DNA of 64,000 nt from Microbacterium sp. AK031. Lineage in GTDB: Bacteria > Actinomycetota > Actinomycetes > Actinomycetales > Microbacteriaceae. Positions 58,940 through 64,000 of the stretch are shown here, one piece after another. Every line of letters begins with the position of its first letter. The stretch's first letter is position 1. The stretch is taken from positions 248,001 through 312,000 of the forward strand of contig NZ_JANUCA010000002.1 of the NCBI RefSeq assembly GCF_024807145.1, written 5' to 3'. The notes beneath the pieces were generated by a model, which was not told where the DNA came from, did no database searches, and saw only the letters and a program-made list of their open reading frames with translations. Position numbers and translations under genes: made by a program.

Positions 58940-59712
58940 ACCAGCCTGTTCTGCACGAGGTACTCGACCAGCTTCGCGCCGGCGTCACCCTCATCCGTGA
59001 TCTTCACACCCGCCGCGCGCGGGGGCTTCTCGGAAACGGTCGTCATGATGGTGCGGGGAGCGGCGGCCGGGTCGGCGGAGACGCCGAGGTCGTCGAGAGA
59101 GAGCACCTCGAGGGGCTTCTTCTTCGCCGCCATGATGCCCTTGAAATTGGGGAACCGCGCATCCGGAAGAGCCTCAGTGATCGAGATCACCGCTGGGAAG
59201 GATGCCGAGACCGACTGATTGCCGTCGTCGGCGGCCCGCGTACCGGAGACACCATCTGCGCTGATCTCGACGGCATTGAGCGCGGTCGCCTGCGAATAGC
59301 CGAGGTGCTCGGCGAGCATGGCAGGGATCATGCCGCCGGATCCGTCGGTGGAGAGGTTCCCGGTGATGACGAGGTCGGGTTCGGCGCGTCGGATGGCCGC
59401 GGCGAGCGCTTCGGCCGTGAGTCCGAGATCGGCCCCCGCGAGCTGCTCGTCGATGATATGCACAGCGGATGCCGCGCCGATCGCGAGAGCGCGACGGATC
59501 GATGCTGTCGACGACTCCGGGGCCATCGCGAGCGCGACGACCTCAGTGCCGTCGTTCTTGTCGGAGTAAGACAAGGCGACCTCCAGAGCGCGCTCGGTGA
59601 TCTCATCCAGGACCACATCGCCGGCCGCACGATCGGCCAGCCCGGTCTCCAGACTCAGCCTGCGATCGCCATAGGTGTCCGGCACCTCTTTGACCAAGAC
59701 GAAGATCTTCAT
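58936..59712 (-). CDS. etfB: Electron transfer flavoprotein beta subunit
   Basis: A 258-residue subunit with the AMP-binding domain. KIFVLVKEVPDT is at the N terminus, EVVALAMAPESS near 55, and the family signature VEISADGVSGTRAADDG followed by PAVISITEALPDARFPNFKG near 180-215. ATG 59712 has GAGGAG upstream. First gene of the operon, overlapping etfA by 4 bp (GTGA). It probably serves the acyl-CoA dehydrogenase at the right end of the window among others. Confidence 0.93.
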   Translation of the reverse strand: MKIFVLVKEVPDTYGDRRLSLETGLADRAAGDVVLDEITERALEVALSYSDKNDGTEVVALAMAPESSTASIRRALAIGAASAVHIIDEQLAGADLGLTAEALAAAIRRAEPDLVITGNLSTDGSGGMIPAMLAEHLGYSQATALNAVEISADGVSGTRAADDGNQSVSASFPAVISITEALPDARFPNFKGIMAAKKKPLEVLSLDDLGVSADPAAAPRTIMTTVSEKPPRAAGVKITDEGDAGAKLVEYLVQNRLV

Positions 59713-59829
59713 CGAATGCTCCTCACGACTGGGTCGATTCTAGTCGGCGAGACCGATGGAATCGGATTTCATTGTTCATGATACTCAGATTCACCCTCCT
59801 ACTTCGCCGTCCACACCTGGTTCTGCCGA

Positions 59830-59835
59830 TACGGT
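59830..59835 (+). promoter_or_regulatory. Leaderless-type -10 box of the MarR gene
   Basis: TACGGT ends 6 nt before the GTG at 59842, in the divergent gap with etfB. Confidence 0.45.
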
Positions 59836-59841
59836 TGAACC

Positions 59842-60378
59842 GTGGCTCTTCCCCGTCCCCTTCCCACCGATCCGCTCGCCGAAGCGAAGCGGCAGTGGCT
59901 GGCGCACGGGTGGTCGGATGCCGCGGACGGCATGACTGTTGTGACTTCGGTGATGCGCGCACAGCAGCTCTTGCTCGCCCGAGTGGATGCATCATTGAAG
60001 CCCTTCGGCCTGAGCTTCGCACGATTCGAGGTGCTGCGCCTTCTCGCGTTCAGTCGTGCAGGCCGTCTTCCCCTGTCCAGCGTGGTGGCTCGCCTGCAGG
60101 TGCACGCCACGACGGTGACGAGTACCGCGGACCGCTTGGTGCGCGACGGCCTCATCCTGCGCGAACCGCATCCGCACGACCGACGCGCTGCCATGCTCGT
60201 GCTCACCGACGACGGTCGCGCGCTCGTCGAACGAGCGACCACCGCTCTCAACGGCGAGGTGTTCAGCCGCCCTGGTGTGAACTCGACGGATGCGGCAGAC
60301 CTCGTCGCGATCGTGGCCCGTCTTCGCAAGAATGCCGGGGACTTCACGGATCCGCGCCCACAGCCGGACCCGCTCTGA
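59842..60378 (+). CDS. MarR family transcriptional regulator
   Basis: A 178-residue winged-helix protein with a longer N terminus than usual. The recognition region is LPLSSVVARLQVHATTVTSTADRL-like (helices about 85-108) and the wing contains REPHPHDRRAAMLVLT. The target is unknown; it is divergent from etfBA and may control it or the SRPBCC gene 13 bp downstream. The GTG start is supported by a TACGGT box 6 nt upstream. Confidence 0.87.
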   Translation: MALPRPLPTDPLAEAKRQWLAHGWSDAADGMTVVTSVMRAQQLLLARVDASLKPFGLSFARFEVLRLLAFSRAGRLPLSSVVARLQVHATTVTSTADRLVRDGLILREPHPHDRRAAMLVLTDDGRALVERATTALNGEVFSRPGVNSTDAADLVAIVARLRKNAGDFTDPRPQPDPL

Positions 60379-60391
60379 TGACGCACCTCTA

Positions 60392-60841
60392 GTGGCCCGG
60401 TTCACTCTCGAGCGCGTCATCCGCGCCACACCCACCGAGGTCTTCGCCGCGGCGCTCGACCCCGCGCTGCACGTCGAGTCGATGGCGCGCTACGACGAGA
60501 CGATGGTGAAGGGTCCTGACGGTGGAGTGTTCACCGAAGGCTCCACCGTGACGTGGCGCGCGCGGCACTTCGGCGTGCCGTTCCACCTCAGCTCGGTCGT
60601 GTTCGACATCGACCCGCCGCGACGTTTCTGCGATCGGCAGGCGAAAGGGCCGTTCGGCGCCTTCCACCACGAGCACGTCTTCGAGGTGCACCCTCAGGGC
60701 ACGCTCATGCGCGACACCATCACGTTCCGCTCACCGTTCGGACCGATCGGCGCGCTCGTCGATCGCCTGTTCATGCGCGAGTACATGCGTCGCTTGATCG
60801 ACGAGCGGGGCGCTGTGCTGGCGACGGCCCTCGAAAGATGA
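60392..60841 (+). CDS. SRPBCC family (DUF2505/polyketide cyclase-like) protein
   Basis: A 149-residue helix-grip protein that binds lipids or small hydrophobic ligands. It begins ARFTLERVIRATPTEVFAAA and ends with the long helix RLFMREYMRRLIDERGAV, the usual SRPBCC layout. The GTG at 60392, 13 bp after the marR stop, is chosen because earlier frames lie inside marR. The role is unknown, and co-transcription with the MarR regulator is likely. Confidence 0.75.
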   Translation: MARFTLERVIRATPTEVFAAALDPALHVESMARYDETMVKGPDGGVFTEGSTVTWRARHFGVPFHLSSVVFDIDPPRRFCDRQAKGPFGAFHHEHVFEVHPQGTLMRDTITFRSPFGPIGALVDRLFMREYMRRLIDERGAVLATALER

Positions 60842-60866
60842 GTTCCGCCGCTGTAGCCTGGGCGCC

Positions 60867-61310
60867 ATGACCGAGTTGCAGATCAAGACCGTGCTGGAAG
60901 GCCGTGGGCCTGCGCCCGCGATTCTCCTCACCGACGAGCAGGTCGCGACCCTGGGCGCGGGCAAGGCGTTTCCCGTGGTGGTGGACTTCGGCGATCGCAG
61001 CATCCGGCTTCGGCTCTCCCGCATGGGCGGCGAGAACGCCATCGGATTCAGCAAGGCGTCCCGTGCGGAGGCAGGCGTCGAGATCGGCGAGGAGATCGAG
61101 GTGACGATCAGTCCGGACACCGAGGAGCGCGTCATCGAGATCCCGCCGGCACTGGCCGAAGCGCTGGATGCCGACCCCGCCGTCCGCGCGGCCTTCGAGA
61201 ACCTGCCGCCATCAAAGCGGAAGGAGATCGCGCGTCAGATCGCCGAGGCGAAGGCCGAGGAGACACGTGCGCGCCGCCTGGAGAAGATCATCGACTCGCT
61301 GGGTGAGTGA
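60867..61310 (+). CDS. YdeI/OmdA and DUF1905 domain protein
   Basis: A 147-residue protein. A DUF1905 domain (residues about 1-80, PVVVDFGDRSIRLRLSRMGG) is followed by an OmdA-like helical domain (IPPALAEALDADPAVRAAFE then LPPSKRKEIARQI), which E. coli YdeI-type proteins link to bacteriocin or stress tolerance. TAGCCT lies 7 nt before the ATG, so it may be leaderless. Function in this organism unknown. Confidence 0.82.
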   Translation: MTELQIKTVLEGRGPAPAILLTDEQVATLGAGKAFPVVVDFGDRSIRLRLSRMGGENAIGFSKASRAEAGVEIGEEIEVTISPDTEERVIEIPPALAEALDADPAVRAAFENLPPSKRKEIARQIAEAKAEETRARRLEKIIDSLGE

Positions 61311-61318
61311 GTCCGGGT

Positions 61319-61378
61319 ACACGTGCACGACCGGGGCACGACTGCACGAGCGGAAGCCGGGTTTCGTCGTGCAGGTGT
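61319..61378. terminator. Inverted repeat between convergent genes
   Basis: Arms at 61319-61331 and 61366-61378 (about 11 of 13 matches, GTGCACGAC / GTCGTGCAG core) with a 34-nt loop that itself contains short pairings. It lies in the 99-bp gap between the YdeI-like gene and the convergent enoyl-CoA hydratase, so a terminator is likely. Confidence 0.5.
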
Positions 61379-61409
61379 TCCCTGATCGTGCGGTTGTGCC
61401 CGACCCCGC

Positions 61410-62186
61410 CTAGCGGTTCGTGAAGTTCGGCGCCCTCTTCTCACGGAAGGCGGCCATGCCCTCCTTCTGGTCGGCCGTGTCGAACAGCGCGGCGAACGCG
61501 TCCTTCTCGTGGGCGAGGCCGTCAGCGAGCGACGTCTCCATCGCGGCATCCAGCGCAGCCTTCGCGGCATAGAGGCTCGGCAGCCCCTTGGAGGCGATCG
61601 TCTCGGCGAGCGTCGTCGCCTCGGCGAGCAGATCGGATGCCGGCACCACCCGTGACACGAGCCCTGCGCGCTCAGCCTCCTCGGCGCCCATCATGCGTCC
61701 GGAGAGAATGAGCTCGGCAGCCTTGTAGTAGCCGACCGCGCGGATCAGCCGCTGCGTGCCGCCCATACCCGGAATCACGCCCAGGTTGATCTCGGGCTGA
61801 CCGAACTTCGCGGAGTCGGCGGCGAGGATGATGTCGCTCATCATCGCCAGCTCACAACCACCACCGAGCGCGAAGCCGCTGACCGCCGCGATCACAGGGG
61901 TGCGCACGGCGACGAAGTCGCTCCACGCGCCGAAGTGGTCGGTCGCGCGCATCTCCGCGGCCGACATCGATTCCATCTCCTTGATGTCGGCGCCGGCGGC
62001 GAAGGCCTTCTCCGAACCCGTGACGACGATCGCACCGATGCCGTCATCGGCGTCGAAAGCGACGGCTGCTGCCGTGACCTCCTGCGCGAGCTGCGAGTTC
62101 AACGCGTTCAGCGCCTGTGGTCGGTTCAGGGTGATCCACCCCACGCGTCCGCGCTGCTCGACCAGGATCGTCTCGTACTCCGTCAT
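61410..62186 (-). CDS. Enoyl-CoA hydratase
   Basis: A 258-residue crotonase. The oxyanion segment [11 protein letters not shown] is near residue 62 and the [16 protein letters not shown] segment near 103. The catalytic Glu pair is placed by [19 protein letters not shown]. It hydrates 2-enoyl-CoA; with its neighbours, methacrylyl-CoA in valine degradation is likely. ATG 62186 has GGGAG upstream; longer readings overlap the gene upstream. It begins 34 bp after the 3-hydroxyisobutyrate dehydrogenase stop. Confidence 0.92.
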   Translation of the reverse strand: MTEYETILVEQRGRVGWITLNRPQALNALNSQLAQEVTAAAVAFDADDGIGAIVVTGSEKAFAAGADIKEMESMSAAEMRATDHFGAWSDFVAVRTPVIAAVSGFALGGGCELAMMSDIILAADSAKFGQPEINLGVIPGMGGTQRLIRAVGYYKAAELILSGRMMGAEEAERAGLVSRVVPASDLLAEATTLAETIASKGLPSLYAAKAALDAAMETSLADGLAHEKDAFAALFDTADQKEGMAAFREKRAPNFTNR

Positions 62187-62220
62187 CTGCTCCCTCTCAG
62201 CGAAACCTCTCCGACGATCA

Positions 62221-63105
62221 TCACACCTGTCCGTCGCGGATGTCCGTGATGATGCCGGAGAAGTCCCGACCGCCGCCGGAGCCGGCAGCGAACGCCGCGT
62301 AGATCTCCTGTGCGAGGCGCCCCATTCGAGCATCCGTCGACGTCTGCTCGATCGCCTGCAGAGCGAGTCCGAGATCCTTCGCCATCAGGGCGCCGGCGAA
62401 CCCGGGCTGGTAGTCGCGGTTCGCCGGGCTCGTGGGAACCGGCCCCGGAACAGGGCAGTTCGTCGTCAGCGCCCAGCATTGACCGGAAGCGTTCGCGGCC
62501 ACGTCGTACAGCGCGTCATGCGAGAGGCCGAGGCGCTCGCCGAGCACGAAGGCCTCGCCCACGACTATCTGCGAGACGGCGAGGATCATGTTGTTGCAGA
62601 CCTTCGCGGCCTGGCCGAGCCCCGGTCCGCCGCAGTGCACGATCCGCTTGCCCATCGCCTCGAGCAGCGGCAGCGCCGCAGCGAAATCGTCGTCGGATGC
62701 GCCGACCATGAACGCGAGCGTCGCGTTCTCGGCTCCGACCACTCCGCCCGAGACCGGCGCATCGATGTTGCGATGGCCCGCAGCGATCGCCAGCGCGTGC
62801 GCGGTCTGTGCATCATCCACAGCGATAGTGGATGACTCGATGAACAGCGTGCCCGGTCGCGCCGCGGCCAGCAGACCGCCCTCGTACGCTTCGATCACAT
62901 GCTTCCCGGCCGGGAACATCGTGATGACGACATCCGCATCGGTCGCGGCATCCGCTCCCGACTCAGCAATCGGCACCCGGCCTGCCGCCGCGGCGTCGCG
63001 CGCTTCCGGCATCACGTCGAACCCCGCCACGTCGTGGCCGGCCGCCTGCAGGTTGCGCGCCATCGGCAGGCCCATGTGCCCGAGCCCGAGGAATGCGATT
63101 CTCAT
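62221..63105 (-). CDS. mmsB: 3-hydroxyisobutyrate dehydrogenase
   Basis: A 294-residue NAD-dependent beta-hydroxyacid dehydrogenase. The N-terminal signature is [19 protein letters not shown] (residues 5-23), the substrate motif is [20 protein letters not shown] near 122, and the catalytic Lys lies in [25 protein letters not shown] and FSGIITDIR near the end are specific for the hydroxyisobutyrate group. Oxidises 3-hydroxyisobutyrate to methylmalonate semialdehyde in valine catabolism. Its start overlaps the acyl-CoA dehydrogenase stop by 4 bp. Confidence 0.92.
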   Translation of the reverse strand: MRIAFLGLGHMGLPMARNLQAAGHDVAGFDVMPEARDAAAAGRVPIAESGADAATDADVVITMFPAGKHVIEAYEGGLLAAARPGTLFIESSTIAVDDAQTAHALAIAAGHRNIDAPVSGGVVGAENATLAFMVGASDDDFAAALPLLEAMGKRIVHCGGPGLGQAAKVCNNMILAVSQIVVGEAFVLGERLGLSHDALYDVAANASGQCWALTTNCPVPGPVPTSPANRDYQPGFAGALMAKDLGLALQAIEQTSTDARMGRLAQEIYAAFAAGSGGGRDFSGIITDIRDGQV

Positions 63106-64000
63106 GATGCCGCCTTCAGGGCGTCGCGTCCGACGATCATGCGCATGATCTCGTTCGTCCCTTCCAGGATCTGGTGGACGCGCAGGTCTCGCACGACCTT
63201 CTCGATCCCGTAATCCTGAAGGTACCCGTAGCCGCCGTGCAGCTGAAGGGCATCGTTGGCGACGCGGAATCCGGCATCCGTCGCGAAGCGCTTGGCCATC
63301 GCGCAGCGAACGGTCGCATCATCCGCCTGCTCGTCGACCGCGCGGGCGCCGTCTTCGACGAGCAGTCGCGCCGCGTGCAGGTCGGTCTCCATATCGGCGA
63401 TCGCGAACACGATGCTCTGCTTCTCGGCGAGCGCCTCACCGAACGTGAATCGCTCGTGCACGTAGTGCCGTGCCTTGTCCAGCGCCCAGCGCGCGCCGCC
63501 GATCGAGCATGCCGCGATGTTGAGCCGGCCGGTGTTGAGCGCCGACATCGCGATCGCGAAGCCCTGCCCCTCGACACCGAGCAGAGCGGATGCCGGCACC
63601 CGCACCTCATCGAGGATCACCTGCCGCGTCGGCTGGGCGTGCCAACCCATCTTCTTCTCCAGCGCGCCGAAGGAGAGGCCCGTGGAATCGCCTGGCACGA
63701 GGAAAGCGGAGATGCCGCGGGCTCCCGCCTCGCCGGTACGCGCCATGACGACGTACACCGCGGCTTCACCCGCACCGGAGATGAACTGCTTGACACCGGT
63801 CAGCACGTAATCGTCGCCGTCACGGATCGCGCTCGTGGCGATGGCAGCAGCGTCGGATCCGGCACCGGGCTCGGTCAGACAGTAGGCGCCGAACCCAGTC
63901 ATGCTGGTGAGGTCGGGCAGCCACTGGCCGCGCTGGTCGTCCGACCCGTAGGTGTCGAGCATCCACACGACCATGTTGTGGATGGAGATGTAGGCGGCGA
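63102..64000 (-). CDS. Acyl-CoA dehydrogenase (isobutyryl-CoA type), 5' end outside the window
   Basis: About 299 C-terminal residues of a FAD acyl-CoA dehydrogenase; the frame is open to base 64000 (AAYISIHNMVV precedes the first internal Met at 63974), so the N-terminal part lies beyond the edge. FGAYCLTEPGAGSDAAA and the late LQLHGGYGYLQDYGIEKVVR plus HQILEGTNEIMRMIVGR are family signatures. The catalytic Glu would be in ILEGTNEI. With 3-hydroxyisobutyrate dehydrogenase and enoyl-CoA hydratase downstream, isobutyryl-CoA is the best substrate guess. It hands electrons to EtfAB. Confidence 0.92.
   Translation of the reverse strand, partial: AAYISIHNMVVWMLDTYGSDDQRGQWLPDLTSMTGFGAYCLTEPGAGSDAAAIATSAIRDGDDYVLTGVKQFISGAGEAAVYVVMARTGEAGARGISAFLVPGDSTGLSFGALEKKMGWHAQPTRQVILDEVRVPASALLGVEGQGFAIAMSALNTGRLNIAACSIGGARWALDKARHYVHERFTFGEALAEKQSIVFAIADMETDLHAARLLVEDGARAVDEQADDATVRCAMAKRFATDAGFRVANDALQLHGGYGYLQDYGIEKVVRDLRVHQILEGTNEIMRMIVGRDALKAAS

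Overview
The window is 64 kb of GC-rich DNA from a high-GC Gram-positive bacterium, most likely a Microbacterium or close relative in the Microbacteriaceae (inference). Grounds are the strong G/C third-position bias, many 4-bp ATGA/GTGA overlaps inside operons, lipobox substrate-binding proteins, frequent GTG starts, a bifunctional PutA, a LacI-dense sugar-catabolic content, and many start codons that sit 6 nt after a TANNNT -10 hexamer (leaderless type). I see no rRNA, tRNA, CRISPR array, integrase or transposase. The region is chromosomal metabolism plus several decaying genes.

Layout. (1) 1-13.9 kb: a carbohydrate locus. A CUT1 ABC importer (binding protein, two permeases, no ATPase) with a DUF624 membrane protein leads into an oxidoreductase / DUF993 aldolase-like / sugar isomerase trio on the minus strand. 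Divergent from it are a GH35 beta-galactosidase and a beta-lactamase-fold serine hydrolase, then a remnant of a lyase-like gene, an unusual Gfo/Idh/MocA-DUF6807 fusion, and a LacI regulator. Three LacI-type operators of the same pattern (3414, 7468, 10718) tie this locus together. (2) 13.9-20.6 kb: Leloir genes galT-galK and galE, interrupted by a purine module (NCS2 nucleobase permease and an 8-oxoguanine-deaminase-type amidohydrolase). That module has an IclR-like dyad and a strikingly structured 5' leader that places the ribosome binding site in a hairpin loop. (3) 20.6-23.3 kb: two broken genes (a GPH-type sugar symporter and a ROK regulator) joined by an apparent deletion, then a carboxylesterase and a large nested inverted-repeat terminator. 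(4) 23.3-28.2 kb: a Zur-box-controlled zinc importer (aztA // aztB - AztD paralogue - aztC - aztD) carrying two AztD-like propellers. (5) 28.2-35.7 kb: orphan adenine methyltransferase, domain-permuted lipoate ligase, lipase, cutC, MarR-MFS pair, BCCT carrier. (6) 35.8-45.2 kb: a M24-fold protein with degraded metal site, a LacI regulator and a tightly overlapped five-gene operon that reads as an oxidative uronate/aldarate route to 2-oxoglutarate, followed by an MHS carrier. (7) 45.2-52.9 kb: ddaH-rocD and putA (arginine/ornithine/proline to glutamate), an MDR reductase, and a small HTH regulator/membrane protein pair behind a 20-bp-arm inverted repeat. (8) 53-55.1 kb: a small-exoprotein/membrane-protein locus carrying several frameshifts. 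(9) 55.1-64 kb: thioesterase, acetyltransferase, a cytochrome-b-like protein with three N-terminal LRRGLPR repeats next to etfBA, a MarR/SRPBCC/YdeI group, and a valine-type degradation operon (acyl-CoA dehydrogenase, 3-hydroxyisobutyrate dehydrogenase, enoyl-CoA hydratase) cut by the right edge.

How it works together: galactosides would be imported, cleaved by GH35, and the galactose phosphorylated by GalK and exchanged by GalT with GalE recycling UDP-glucose. Uronates or aldarates would enter through the MHS carrier and be oxidised and dehydrated to 2-oxoglutarate. Arginine, ornithine and proline converge on glutamate. EtfAB would accept electrons from acyl-CoA dehydrogenases such as the one at the right edge. 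The candidates for something undescribed are the multi-hairpin leader at 18112-18212, the Gfo-DUF6807 fusion, the double AztD arrangement, and the repeat-tagged cytochrome beside etfBA.
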